A stretch of DNA of 43,773 bases from a virus. The translations under genes were made by a program, and so were the position numbers. This document shows, in pieces, positions 29,355-38,315 of this stretch (the first letter of the stretch is position 1; every line of letters begins with the position of its first letter). Below the pieces are notes generated by a model. It was not told the origin of the DNA, did not search any database, and was given only the letters and a program-made list of their open reading frames with translations. Where the stretch lies: IMG/VR virus record IMGVR_UViG_3300043409_001031, positions 1 through 43,773 of that record; one strand, written 5' to 3'.

Positions 29355-29702
29355 ATGCAATACATTTCGCAGACCGTAAACGTGAATGCTTCTGGCGCGG
29401 GTAGCTACCTAAGCCCTATCCTTAACGGGAAGCTGTGGGGTTATCAAGTTGGGCGCGGCTCCAATCGCGCAGGCAACCTTGCCATTATGGCAATGAAGCC
29501 GTCATGGGCATTCCTCGTCAAAGACCAATGGCCCCTTGACCTGTCGCCTGCCAAGCCGGTTAAGATGCCCGTTGTTGATGACACGGGCGCGGTCGTTACT
29601 GGGCAGTACGAACAGTGCTTGCTTGTGGATGACACCATCGCCGTCAATCTCGTCGGCGGAACACCCAATACCAGTTTCACTATTGAGCTTTGGATTGACT
29701 AA
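29355..29702 (+). CDS. Beta-rich hypothetical protein
   Basis: The 115-residue protein begins MQYISQTVNVNASGAGSYLS and is beta-rich throughout, ending NTSFTIELWID. Its start has an ideal ribosome site. First in the late unit, it could be a decoration or fibre-associated protein, but position alone supports this. No cysteine or catalytic motif is seen. Confidence 0.65.
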   Translation: MQYISQTVNVNASGAGSYLSPILNGKLWGYQVGRGSNRAGNLAIMAMKPSWAFLVKDQWPLDLSPAKPVKMPVVDDTGAVVTGQYEQCLLVDDTIAVNLVGGTPNTSFTIELWID

Positions 29703-29725
29703 AGGCTGAACTAGGGAGTCGCCGC

Positions 29726-29929
29726 GTGAACGCATACGAACCACTTATCTCTGCGCAAAAAGGCGCGGCAGAAGGCATTATCAGCGCTTCTGTGTTTTCT
29801 TCCATTGGCACCCTTGCGGGTATGCCATTGGACCAGTCAGCCGCCCTAGGGGTGGTTGGTGGTGCCATCATCGGTATTGTGAAGGCGTTCAGGAACCGTC
29901 GCAAGCAGCGCAGAAAGCGCGGGCTGTAG
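29726..29929 (+). CDS. Holin candidate, GTG start
   Basis: The 67-residue protein starts at GTG 29726 after TAGGGAGTCGCCGC. It has two hydrophobic segments rich in Gly, Ala and Ile (GIISASVFSSIGTLAG and SAALGVVGGAIIGIVKAF) and a strongly basic tail (RNRRKQRRKRGL). This is the size and topology of class II holins, which open the inner membrane to release the endolysin. The endolysin itself lies on the other strand at 16833. A phage membrane protein of another kind remains possible. Confidence 0.65.
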   Translation: MNAYEPLISAQKGAAEGIISASVFSSIGTLAGMPLDQSAALGVVGGAIIGIVKAFRNRRKQRRKRGL

Positions 29930-29930
29930 G

Positions 29931-30182
29931 ATGGGTGGCCCAACATTTACGCTCGACATAGGCACGCTCGCGGTACTACTACTGAACACGGTGGGTCTTG
30001 CTGGTGCGTACTACAGCCTCACTACGGCAATTTCTCTTGTCAAGTCGGCTATAGCAGCCATCCACAACGATCTTGTCGAGATCAAGAAGAACGCACAGGA
30101 CCGAGGGAAGCAGCTAGATCGAGTCGATAAGGCTGTGGCTATTCTCAGCGATAGAAGTGACCACGAACTCAAGGCTGGATAG
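29931..30182 (+). CDS. Membrane-anchored coiled-coil protein
   Basis: The 83-residue product has one N-terminal membrane helix (LAVLLLNTVGLAGAYYSL) followed by a charged helix with heptad character (HNDLVEIKKNAQDRGKQLDR). It lies directly after the holin candidate. One helix plus coiled coil fits an inner-membrane spanin subunit, but it is short for that and no lipoprotein partner is seen. It may be a second holin-related protein. Confidence 0.6.
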   Translation: MGGPTFTLDIGTLAVLLLNTVGLAGAYYSLTTAISLVKSAIAAIHNDLVEIKKNAQDRGKQLDRVDKAVAILSDRSDHELKAG

Positions 30183-30184
30183 CC

Positions 30185-30625
30185 ATGCCATTCTTCCGTA
30201 ACTTCATATCAGGTACCCCGACGCTGGTCGCTGGACTGAGCGCAGGTACGGCCACAGTGGACTTTGGCGCATTCCCCGGCAAGAGCGACGCATCGGTGGT
30301 GGTGACTGGACAGACTGGAATACTTGCAACTTCTAGGGTGACTGCGTGTATAGTAGCTACGGCGACGGACGACCATAGCGCCGATGAGCACTGGGTAGAG
30401 TCGATTCAGGTAACGCCGGGCAGCATCGTTCCGGGTGAAGGATTCACAATTTACGCACGCAACACGAGCGAGATTAGCGAACCCGGCCCATTCAGAATGG
30501 ACCAATACTCACAGGTTGCCGCAGCGGGCAAGGGCGGTTCAGGTGTTACATCCTTCAGGCCGACACACGAACCCAAGGGCACACGGCTCTACGGGAAATT
30601 CACAGTCCACTGGCAGTGGGTTTAG
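30185..30625 (+). CDS. Beta-rich conserved phage virion-type protein
   Basis: The 146-residue protein contains TGQTGILATSRVTACIVATA followed by TDDHSADEHWVESIQ and GEGFTIYAR. This arrangement (alternating strands, A-T-x-D-H-S-x-D-E-H) recurs in uncharacterised proteins of the late regions of many phages. Beta-rich content and gene position suggest a small fibre or decoration protein. Overlap-free start after the preceding stop. Confidence 0.65.
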   Translation: MPFFRNFISGTPTLVAGLSAGTATVDFGAFPGKSDASVVVTGQTGILATSRVTACIVATATDDHSADEHWVESIQVTPGSIVPGEGFTIYARNTSEISEPGPFRMDQYSQVAAAGKGGSGVTSFRPTHEPKGTRLYGKFTVHWQWV

Positions 30626-30634
30626 GAGCAGTAA

Positions 30635-31282
30635 ATGGCGGTTCAAGTTCAAGGCAACTCAGGTACGGTAGCAGAGGTAGACACAACCTCTCGCGCCCTT
30701 CGCGTCAGTCCGCGCACTGTGGATGTGGGATCTCTCGGCTCATATCGCATATCGCACTTGTCTGGCACGATGGCTGCGGGCCTTGCGGGTAACTCCGAGA
30801 TCCTTCAGTTCCGCTGGTCCGACGCAACCCGCCTGTGTGTCGTTCACTCCGTGACGCTGGATGGGCTTAGCGGGTCCGCCACGGCGTTTGCGGCAGGGTT
30901 CGGCAAGGTGGATATGCTTATCGCTAGAAGTTGGACTGTGGACGGTAGCGGTGGCACAGCCGCCACAATCACGACGAACAACGGCAAGATGCGCACATCG
31001 CATGGCACCACGCTGCTTGGCGCTGTCCGTGGCGCATCCACCACCAACCTTACTGTCGGAACCAAGACGCTGGACGCACAGGCGGTGGGTCAGATTTCGC
31101 TGTCGTTCGGCACAGCAGCCAGCGTACAGTACGCGAACATCATCTCGCTTTTCGACGACAACAACAAGCACCCCATAATCCTCGCACAAAACGAAGGCTT
31201 CGTCCTGCGCGCAACCGTACCCGCCACTGGAACGTGGCAGTTTGGTGCGACTGTTACGTGGTCCGAGGTTGCGGCGTACTAA
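30635..31282 (+). CDS. Beta-rich virion protein, possibly fibre-associated
   Basis: The 215-residue protein is beta-rich. It includes AGLAGNSEILQFRWSDATRL near its middle and ends HPIILAQNEGFVLRATVPAT followed by GTWQFGATVTW. This set of features is common in phage structural proteins of unknown place that occur close to fibre genes. No enzymatic motif is present. It is probably a component of the tail fibre or head surface. Confidence 0.65.
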   Translation: MAVQVQGNSGTVAEVDTTSRALRVSPRTVDVGSLGSYRISHLSGTMAAGLAGNSEILQFRWSDATRLCVVHSVTLDGLSGSATAFAAGFGKVDMLIARSWTVDGSGGTAATITTNNGKMRTSHGTTLLGAVRGASTTNLTVGTKTLDAQAVGQISLSFGTAASVQYANIISLFDDNNKHPIILAQNEGFVLRATVPATGTWQFGATVTWSEVAAY

Positions 31283-31297
31283 ACAGGAGCACGAATC

Positions 31298-31633
31298 ATG
31301 GCAAACTCAGACACGAACACCGAGGGGTTGGTACCGGGCGGTGCAGTAGCAGTCCATACGGCAACCCTTACGGCACAGAACACCTTTACCACGCCCGCAA
31401 TCCTGCACGGCGACAACAACCTTGTTATTAGCGGCACGCTTGCCGCGTCAACGGTTGTAGCTCAGCGCAGCTTTGACGGAGGCACCACATGGATTGATGT
31501 GCCCGGCATGTCGTTCACGGCGGCAGAGCAGGGCATCATCAGCGAAGTCGAACCCAACGTATATTGGCGAGTTGGAATCAAGACGGGTGGCTACGGCGGC
31601 TCCGATTCGGTTGATATCCGAATCAGTAAGTAA
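31298..31633 (+). CDS. Small beta-sandwich virion-type protein
   Basis: The 111-residue protein begins MANSDTNTEGLVPGGAVAVH and shows alternating strands with SFDGGTTWIDVPGMSF, a pattern of beta-sandwich modules carried by phage surface proteins. Ribosome site AACAGGAGCACGAATC. Decoration or fibre part by context. Confidence 0.6.
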   Translation: MANSDTNTEGLVPGGAVAVHTATLTAQNTFTTPAILHGDNNLVISGTLAASTVVAQRSFDGGTTWIDVPGMSFTAAEQGIISEVEPNVYWRVGIKTGGYGGSDSVDIRISK

Positions 31634-31643
31634 GGGGGCAACC

Positions 31644-32444
31644 ATGAGCGTATACAGAAAACTCTACACGAGTAGCCGAAATAGCGGCGGTGGTACCCTG
31701 TCCGAGCCGCTTGAGCTTGAGCAGACAGCCACCTCAAAGGTTGGCTTTCAGGCGGGTGTTGACTCCGAGAACGGCACAAAACAGGCGCTTGGCGGCGCGT
31801 TTGAGGCGTTCGCGCAGAGCGCCGATGGTAGCGACCGTGGTTCATCTGTGTTTCAAAAACTACAGAACGCTGTTGGCGACGCCTTCAAGGCATACCATCG
31901 CACAGCCGCTCTGTTGCGGACGACCTACTTCGACACGCCTGACCCCGGCAACTCGCAGGCGTACATGGCGTTTGGCAAGATGCTCGGCACCATCACGGGG
32001 CCATACACCTTCAACGGCAATACGGGTGGCGCTACCGCCGAGACGACCATTCTGACAGGTACCTTGCCGGCCAACACGGCAGCGCCGGGGCACAAGGTGG
32101 AGATTGCTGGATCTATAAACCTAGCCACCGTCAACGGCGCGGACACGCTTACGATCAAGGTTAAGCGCGGCGCTACCACACTCGCGACTGCTGCGGTTGT
32201 GGCTGGCGACGTTGGGCCTGTCGGTATTACCTTGAGTGACCTCTTTCAGTCTATTGGCGCAAGCGGAAACGCTTACAATCAGACCGGAATTGCAGGCAGC
32301 GCCACAAGCGATTCCGCATCTGGCTCCTTCTCCTTCGATACCACCACATCCAAGGCGTACACCGTCACGGCCCAGTGGTCTAGTAGCAATGCTGGCAATA
32401 CCGCCGTGTTCAGCTTCCTACACATCAACTACAAGCTGGCGTAG
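31644..32444 (+). CDS. Tail fibre or spike-like virion protein
   Basis: The start is the ATG at 31644 after AAGGGGGCAACC; the longer frame from 31473 covers the previous gene. The 266-residue protein is low in charge and rich in Gly, Ala, Ser and Thr, with a C-terminal beta-rich half (TLTIKVKRGATTLATAAVVA, then SGSFSFDTTTSKAYTVTAQW). It lies just before the terminase genes and could bind the host receptor or join the virion surface. No collagen-like, protease or depolymerase motif is seen. Confidence 0.55.
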   Translation: MSVYRKLYTSSRNSGGGTLSEPLELEQTATSKVGFQAGVDSENGTKQALGGAFEAFAQSADGSDRGSSVFQKLQNAVGDAFKAYHRTAALLRTTYFDTPDPGNSQAYMAFGKMLGTITGPYTFNGNTGGATAETTILTGTLPANTAAPGHKVEIAGSINLATVNGADTLTIKVKRGATTLATAAVVAGDVGPVGITLSDLFQSIGASGNAYNQTGIAGSATSDSASGSFSFDTTTSKAYTVTAQWSSSNAGNTAVFSFLHINYKLA

Positions 32445-32459
32445 GCCGCAAGGAATCCA

Positions 32460-32963
32460 ATGCTTCACTGGCGCGAGTACGAGTTTTGTAAGCGTATTGC
32501 ATCTGGCGAGGACCAGATTGATGCCATGAAGGCCGCGTTCGTAATCTCTAAGAAAGAGTCACGGGAGCGGTTGTCAGGGCTTATGTCTCGGGCAGACGTA
32601 CAGGCCATGCTCGATTTCCTTACGGGCGAGATGGGTAAGTACGACGACGACGCCACGCGCCTTGTGCGGTTGCGCCAGTCCGCATATGACCTTGCATGCA
32701 ACGAGGAACTGAAGCCGTCTGAGCGCGCATCCATGATGAAGGAATTCTCTCGGCTAACCAACGAGATTAAGAAGCAGCAGTCACGCGATGAGGAGGCCAA
32801 CGAGAACGTTGACGCCCTTATCCGCGACCTAAAAGGTGCCAAGCGTGCCATAGAAAGTAAGGAGACTACCGATGAAGAAAGCGACCAAGACGACGAAGAA
32901 GAGCGGCAAAGGGAAGGGGAAGGGGTGCTAGGGGAATCCCTGCTAGACTCCATGTTCAAATGA
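32460..32963 (+). CDS. Terminase small subunit
   Basis: The 167-residue protein sits directly before, and overlaps, the large terminase gene. The N-terminal half is helical with an HTH-like part (EYEFCKRIASGEDQIDAMKA, then SRADVQAMLDFLTGEMGKY). The rest is a long charged helix ending in a very acidic tail and a short GESLLDSMFK end. This is the usual plan of TerS: DNA binding, oligomerisation and a tail that contacts TerL. Assignment rests on plan and location. Confidence 0.75.
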   Translation: MLHWREYEFCKRIASGEDQIDAMKAAFVISKKESRERLSGLMSRADVQAMLDFLTGEMGKYDDDATRLVRLRQSAYDLACNEELKPSERASMMKEFSRLTNEIKKQQSRDEEANENVDALIRDLKGAKRAIESKETTDEESDQDDEEERQREGEGVLGESLLDSMFK

Positions 32964-34990
32964 ACGAGCGACAGAAGCGGGCATATGAGTTCGTTGAGTC
33001 CTTTGAGGCGCTGAGTAAGGCAGACTTCCAGCGCCTTCCTTTACGTCGTCGCGACAAGATGATCGACGAGTACCTTACACAGAAGTGCATTACCGACTTC
33101 TGGACGTTCCTGCGCTACGTCTACCGCGATGCCATCCAGCACTACTGGCCCGCCCTCCACGGGCCTGCTGGCCTGTCTGGCTACCTCCAGAACTGGGATA
33201 AGCTAGACAGGCACGGGAGTCGTGTGTCGGTCGGCGTTAAGTTCATTGTGGTGTCCCGTGAATACTGTAAGACGCAGACCGGCATCGCATGGGATGTCTG
33301 GCAATGGGTGAACGACCCTAACAAGCGCGGCCTTGTGCGTGCCTACAACGACGAGAAGGCGGGCGAGATAGCCCGTACCTGCCGTAACATGATCGGCAAG
33401 GAATGGTTCCAGCGCCGGTTCCCGTGGGTGAAGCCCGCACTCGACAAGGGCAAGCCGGTCCTATGGAAGAACAACCAGTTCCTGCTCCAGCGTGAGGACA
33501 TGCTACGCACCCCGTCAATGGAAGCGTGCGGCATGAAAACCGACCCTACCGGCGGTCACTTTGACTTCGGTCACGCCGACGACTTTGAGGTCCGCGAGAA
33601 CACCAGCTACTTCGCAGACCGTGAGCGCATGGTCAAAACATGGCGTTCGGACGGCAACCTGTTCGTCGCTGGCTCCCGGCGCATCATGTGCGGTACGCCG
33701 TGGCACTCCTATGGCCTCATCAACGCGGTGTCGCAGCGACTCAACATCGAGGACATACCAGAGGGTGGCGACTTCCGCAACCATGAGTACGACCTATTCT
33801 GGCAACCGTGCTGCATTCCGCAGGAGTGGGCACCTATCGACATTCCAGAGCCGAAGCTGTATGACGACCGCAAGACTTTGCGTATTACCGGCGTTGAGCT
33901 ACCGACCGACATACAAACCTGCCAAGCCAAGCTGACGTTCATTGACCCTATAGTCCACGATACCACCGTGGAGATTCGTGAGATTGTCCACAACGACCCA
34001 TACACCCTGCGACTCAACCGCCCGATACCGGCGTACCTCGGTCAACCCCTCCACCTGTTCATAGGCAACGAGAAGCCTGCCGCGCCCAACCGTGTGACGC
34101 TGGATGTTACAGACTTGACACCTACCATTACCCATGAGAAGCCTAAGGTGCTTGCGGGGTACGACATATCGCGGTCGTCACTCCCAAAGAAGGAGCGGGA
34201 CCAAGGGCCAATTATGTTCTCAGGGCAGATGAAGCTGAAGCCCATGTCTGCCGACTCGCTCATATTTAACGCAGACGACATTGAGCGCATCGACCTCAGC
34301 GAATTGCCAGATGGCCTAGATTACCGCGCCTGTGACTTTGCGACAGCCAGCAAGACAGCCGCCAGTAGCGTCATAAGCTATGGCCGCTGGACCAATCGAG
34401 ACTTCGTTATCACCAAGGTGGTACGAAAGAACAAGATGTCCAATGCGGACAAGATCCTTGAGTTGGTACTGGGCGCAAGGAAGGCAATGCGCGACGGCAA
34501 CCCGCTGCGCATGACGTTCTTTGAGAAGGCACAGATTGAGCGCACCCTGATGGACTACATTGATCAGGCGTGCCGCGACCCGCATGCCTACTTCAAGGCG
34601 CTGGGTGGCATATACGCGCGCATAGCTGACGCCGAGTTTTCGGACTCAGGCCCAATTATGTTCATGCGCCGTATCCTGCCTCGCTCGACAAGCTCCACAA
34701 AGAACATGCGTATCGCTGAGACTCAGCCGTTCGTAAAGGCTGGTTGTCTGAAGATTGTTAAGGGGTGCGAAGGCGAGGAGGCGTTCTTTGACGAGGTAGG
34801 CAGATTCACGATTGATAGCAACGACACGTTTGACACACTCGACACAATACGAGATATGGTGTCAGAAGGTAGACCTGTGGCACAATACGTTACGCAAGAA
34901 CAAAGATCGCGTGGAACCGCATCCTATGATGATGCGCAGACAAGGGCGTTCAGCAACATGAATCCGACCGGCTATCGCGGGGGTGCATAA
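32960..34990 (+). CDS. Terminase large subunit with inserted beta domain
   Basis: The 676-residue protein has a packaging ATPase domain with an unusual Walker A-like loop, SREYCKTQT (residues 99-107), a probable Walker B at FDFGHADDFE (201-210) and the coupling motif GTPWH (245-249). The nuclease domain begins near YRACDFATA with Asp459. Between them, residues about 305-370 form a beta-rich insertion (VEIREIVHNDPYTLRLNRPI) that resembles domains in the adaptor and nozzle proteins. It translocates and cuts DNA at the portal. The Lys of Walker A is kept, but the loop departs from the common form. Confidence 0.9.
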   Translation: MNERQKRAYEFVESFEALSKADFQRLPLRRRDKMIDEYLTQKCITDFWTFLRYVYRDAIQHYWPALHGPAGLSGYLQNWDKLDRHGSRVSVGVKFIVVSREYCKTQTGIAWDVWQWVNDPNKRGLVRAYNDEKAGEIARTCRNMIGKEWFQRRFPWVKPALDKGKPVLWKNNQFLLQREDMLRTPSMEACGMKTDPTGGHFDFGHADDFEVRENTSYFADRERMVKTWRSDGNLFVAGSRRIMCGTPWHSYGLINAVSQRLNIEDIPEGGDFRNHEYDLFWQPCCIPQEWAPIDIPEPKLYDDRKTLRITGVELPTDIQTCQAKLTFIDPIVHDTTVEIREIVHNDPYTLRLNRPIPAYLGQPLHLFIGNEKPAAPNRVTLDVTDLTPTITHEKPKVLAGYDISRSSLPKKERDQGPIMFSGQMKLKPMSADSLIFNADDIERIDLSELPDGLDYRACDFATASKTAASSVISYGRWTNRDFVITKVVRKNKMSNADKILELVLGARKAMRDGNPLRMTFFEKAQIERTLMDYIDQACRDPHAYFKALGGIYARIADAEFSDSGPIMFMRRILPRSTSSTKNMRIAETQPFVKAGCLKIVKGCEGEEAFFDEVGRFTIDSNDTFDTLDTIRDMVSEGRPVAQYVTQEQRSRGTASYDDAQTRAFSNMNPTGYRGGA

Positions 34991-37065
34991 TGGGCAAAAG
35001 CAAACTGACACCAAATCAAGTGGGACGACTTCAGGCCGAATGCCAGCAGGCCAAGGAGAACATGTCCACACGCCACGACATGTGGCGCACGGTACTGGAT
35101 GAATACGGAATGCGCAACTACGGCGCACTTCGCAACGCCTTCAGCAACATGGCTGCATTTGACGACGCTGAGTTCATGGCATCCAACGCCCGTGTTCCCT
35201 ACGTCAATCTGTATGTACGCAAAATGCTTGGCATGGTGGCACAGCGGAACAATGAGTACCTTTTGGACCCACGCAAGCCAGACCAAGAGAACATTGCTTC
35301 AGTGCTGGAGTTTGGGCTTGAGAAGGTCGTGGACAATATCGGCCTTGAGGACAAGATGGTGGAGGTGTGCTTGTGGGGCTTGCTGTTTGGCACCGGCATA
35401 GGCAAGGTGGGGTACGGTAGCGAGATGGTGTACGGACAAGTAGCGTGGTCGGACAAGAAGCCAGTTGGCGATGTGTCGGAGGACGACAAGGACCAGCCAT
35501 ACCGCGCCACCACAGAGCGAAATACCGCAATGTCTGAAGGCAACCCGACCATGAAGGTCATACCGACCTTTGATTACTTCAAGGACCAATCATCCCGCAG
35601 CGACGACGACCTACGCCGCGAGTACGTTCGGTATCGCCGTCTTCTCATGGATGCACGCATGGACCCTCGTTATAGCGAGAAGGGCCGCGAGGCGCTGGTG
35701 GGGTTCAGGACGCCAGACAACGAGTACCTTGGCGACGACTGGCGTGCAGACATGGACGACAACAACAACGACGAAGATGCCATGTACTGCTATGTGTGGG
35801 AGATCGTTGATATACCGTCTGGTATGTGGTGTGTAGTGGGCGAGAACGGGGAAGACCCACTTATCGACTGGACCCCGCTGAATCTACCCAAGGGCATGCG
35901 TAGCCCGTTCATCAAGTGCCGACTTATCCCATCTCCTGCTAGTTTTTGGGGCTTGTCGTATGCGGCACTGATGCTGCCGAGCGCCATGTCCATGAATGTC
36001 GTTAAAGCCCAAACCATCGCGCAGGTGTCTCGCGACGGTAAGAAGATTATCGGGTACAACCCGAACGCAGCCAACGATGCCGACACGTTCCGAAACATAT
36101 TCCAGACAGCCAAGCACATGCAAGCCATTCCCATCAACAACCTTGGTGAAACGCCTGGCGCTCCATACAACATCATCGACTTCGGCGGTGTAAACCCTGA
36201 ACTTGTGCGACTCCAGACCATGTTTGCCAATGACCTTGCACAAATCAGCCAGCTTACCGACCAAGCCCGTAACGCTAACGGCAGCGAACAGACCGCCACG
36301 GAAGCCAACATCCGCAATTCTCAGCAGCAGATCGGCGTGTCCGACCTGCGCTCCAGCTTCCAGAAGTTCCACAAAGATGTGGTTCGCGCCATCTGTCGCA
36401 TCATGCTCAAGGAGTGGCCGCAGTCTAAGATGGTCAAGGTGATGGGGGTAGACCCTCGCGTCTACTTCTGGCTAAACCTCGACCGAAGCAACGTGTCGGA
36501 CGAGTTCGACATCAAGATTGTCATGGGCACATCCGAACAGTCGGACCGCGTACTGATGCGACGTCAGCTTGGTGAGCTTGCGCCGACACTCCTCCAGATT
36601 ACAGACCGCATCGAGCAGCAGAAGCAGCAGCAGGCCGCACAACAGCAACCGCCGCAGCAGGGTATGTCGCCACAACAGGCCGCTCCACAGTCTACAGTGA
36701 ACCTTGAAGGGTTCCTTGAACTCCTGCTGGATCAGTACGACCCGAAGTTTAAGAACAAGATTCTGCGAAAGAAAGACCCGTTACAGATGGTCGTCGAGCT
36801 TGTTCAGGAACATGGCATGCAGAACATCAGAATGTCGCCCATGCTCCAAAAGCAGGTTGAAGCCTATATACAGTCATCCAACATGGGCATGCTTCAAGCC
36901 GAGGCGTCTGCGCAGGGCGGGGTGACACCGCAGGACAATGGAACCATGAACAATAATGACGGCCAGCCGTTCCAGAAGGCACCGAGTCCACAGTATGCGG
37001 GCATGCCGATGGCCGACAGTCAAGCGTTCCAGACGGGGCGCGCAGCAAGCGAGGCTAGTCAGTAA
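34990..37065 (+). CDS. Portal protein
   Basis: The 691-residue protein follows TerL with a TAATG overlap. Its length, a helical N-terminus, a central VPYVNLYVRKMLGMVAQRNN segment, LINPA-like mixed alpha/beta wing sections and a Gln-rich C-terminal helix (QQKQQQAAQQQPPQQGM) match podovirus portals of the P22 type. It forms the dodecameric ring through which DNA is packed and ejected and to which the adaptors bind. The C-terminal Gln-rich part may reach into the head as a barrel. Confidence 0.85.
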   Translation: MGKSKLTPNQVGRLQAECQQAKENMSTRHDMWRTVLDEYGMRNYGALRNAFSNMAAFDDAEFMASNARVPYVNLYVRKMLGMVAQRNNEYLLDPRKPDQENIASVLEFGLEKVVDNIGLEDKMVEVCLWGLLFGTGIGKVGYGSEMVYGQVAWSDKKPVGDVSEDDKDQPYRATTERNTAMSEGNPTMKVIPTFDYFKDQSSRSDDDLRREYVRYRRLLMDARMDPRYSEKGREALVGFRTPDNEYLGDDWRADMDDNNNDEDAMYCYVWEIVDIPSGMWCVVGENGEDPLIDWTPLNLPKGMRSPFIKCRLIPSPASFWGLSYAALMLPSAMSMNVVKAQTIAQVSRDGKKIIGYNPNAANDADTFRNIFQTAKHMQAIPINNLGETPGAPYNIIDFGGVNPELVRLQTMFANDLAQISQLTDQARNANGSEQTATEANIRNSQQQIGVSDLRSSFQKFHKDVVRAICRIMLKEWPQSKMVKVMGVDPRVYFWLNLDRSNVSDEFDIKIVMGTSEQSDRVLMRRQLGELAPTLLQITDRIEQQKQQQAAQQQPPQQGMSPQQAAPQSTVNLEGFLELLLDQYDPKFKNKILRKKDPLQMVVELVQEHGMQNIRMSPMLQKQVEAYIQSSNMGMLQAEASAQGGVTPQDNGTMNNNDGQPFQKAPSPQYAGMPMADSQAFQTGRAASEASQ

Positions 37066-37397
37066 TGCCACTCTATACCTTTCAGTGTGATGCGTGCGAC
37101 GAGCAGTTTGAGGAGTTCTGCACAAGCAAGGATATAGGCAAAGCCGTCATTCCGTGTTCTGCCTGCGGGGCAAAGAAGGCTAAGCGGACGTACCACGGGA
37201 GGCGGGGTGTTGCGGTTGTACAGAATAGTCTTGACTACGACAAACACATGTGTGTTAGAATCAAGTCTGACAGGTGGCCCAAGGATAAGTATGGAAGGCC
37301 CGTAGTGAGCAGCCGCACAGATGAACGAGCGGTGCTTAGGCAGGTCAACATCGAGTCTAACGGGGCATCTAATCCGATTTCGCCATACGACCACTGA
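37065..37397 (+). CDS. FmdB-like zinc-ribbon protein
   Basis: The 110-residue protein begins MPLYTFQCDACDEQFEEFCT and has a second pair in VIPCSACGAKK: Cys8/Cys11 and Cys31/Cys34, the FmdB-type zinc ribbon. The rest is basic and polar. It overlaps the portal stop (TAATG). In several phages a short zinc-ribbon gene lies between portal and scaffold; its role is unknown. Confidence 0.75.
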   Translation: MPLYTFQCDACDEQFEEFCTSKDIGKAVIPCSACGAKKAKRTYHGRRGVAVVQNSLDYDKHMCVRIKSDRWPKDKYGRPVVSSRTDERAVLRQVNIESNGASNPISPYDH

Positions 37398-37487
37398 TGG
37401 CATTCTTAGCCGACACGCGGGATTCCACAACGGAACAACCTTAGCGAGAAGGCAGAGAACAAGCAATGTGGAGACGAGGAACGAGTC

Positions 37488-38303
37488 ATGTCTGAACAGT
37501 TTAATCAGCCGTCAGAAGACAGTAACTACGCGCCAGAAGCAGGCGATACCGGGTTCTTGGCAGAAGGCGGCACACAGCAAGCAACAGGCGATCTGTACGA
37601 AACCCTGTCGGCTTATGGTGTGCCCGATGATGTCAGGGAGCAGGTAAAGTCCGCAGCGCTTCGCCAAGACGACTACACACGCAAGACGCAGGAACTCGCA
37701 GACACACGCCGCGCACTTGAAGCCCAGCAGATGCAGCTTAATCAGCTTGCAACGTGGGCACTCCAGCAGAATAGTGCTGGACAGCAAGGCCAGTCATACG
37801 AGAGCAACTTCGACCGTGCGTGGAAGGACATGGTGAAGGATGGCAACGAGGAGCAGGCCAAGCCGATTCGTGCATTGTTTGACGCAAAAGACGCCGACGC
37901 AGTCGCACGCATCCGCCCACTGGAATTGCAACTCGCTCAGTATCAGGCCAAGGAGGCGTTTCAGCAGGAGTACGAGACTACGGTGAAGCCGTATTTCGGA
38001 ACCCATCTGGACACCTTGTGGAGAGATGCTGAGGCCGTATCGATGCAACAGCTTCAGCAAGGTCGTGTGGTAACTCCTATGGCGGTGATCTCCCAACTCG
38101 CACCAGAAAAGCTACTGGAGGCGGCCAAGAAGGCCGCAGCCGGGCAGCGAAACACTGGATTGCCTTCCGAGGGGATGGTCAACTACCGCCAAGAACAGCC
38201 CGTGGTGGGCGCAGTCGGCAAGCCGCAAGGCGACCCGAGTTCCACCGCAAACATCTTGAAGGAAGTGCAGGCCATGATGAACCGAGGAAGGCCGTCCGCA
38301 TAA
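37488..38303 (+). CDS. Scaffolding protein
   Basis: The 271-residue protein is acidic at the N-terminus and helical with coiled coils (RKTQELADTRRALEAQQMQL, then FQQEYETTVKPYFGTHLDTL). It has a short basic C-terminal helix (ILKEVQAMMNRGRPSA) of the type that binds coat protein. It lies directly before the major capsid gene. It should assemble the procapsid and leave before maturation. A 90-bp gap before it holds only the ribosome site GACGAGGAACGAGTC. Confidence 0.8.
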   Translation: MSEQFNQPSEDSNYAPEAGDTGFLAEGGTQQATGDLYETLSAYGVPDDVREQVKSAALRQDDYTRKTQELADTRRALEAQQMQLNQLATWALQQNSAGQQGQSYESNFDRAWKDMVKDGNEEQAKPIRALFDAKDADAVARIRPLELQLAQYQAKEAFQQEYETTVKPYFGTHLDTLWRDAEAVSMQQLQQGRVVTPMAVISQLAPEKLLEAAKKAAAGQRNTGLPSEGMVNYRQEQPVVGAVGKPQGDPSSTANILKEVQAMMNRGRPSA

Positions 38304-38315
38304 GGATGACCAATC

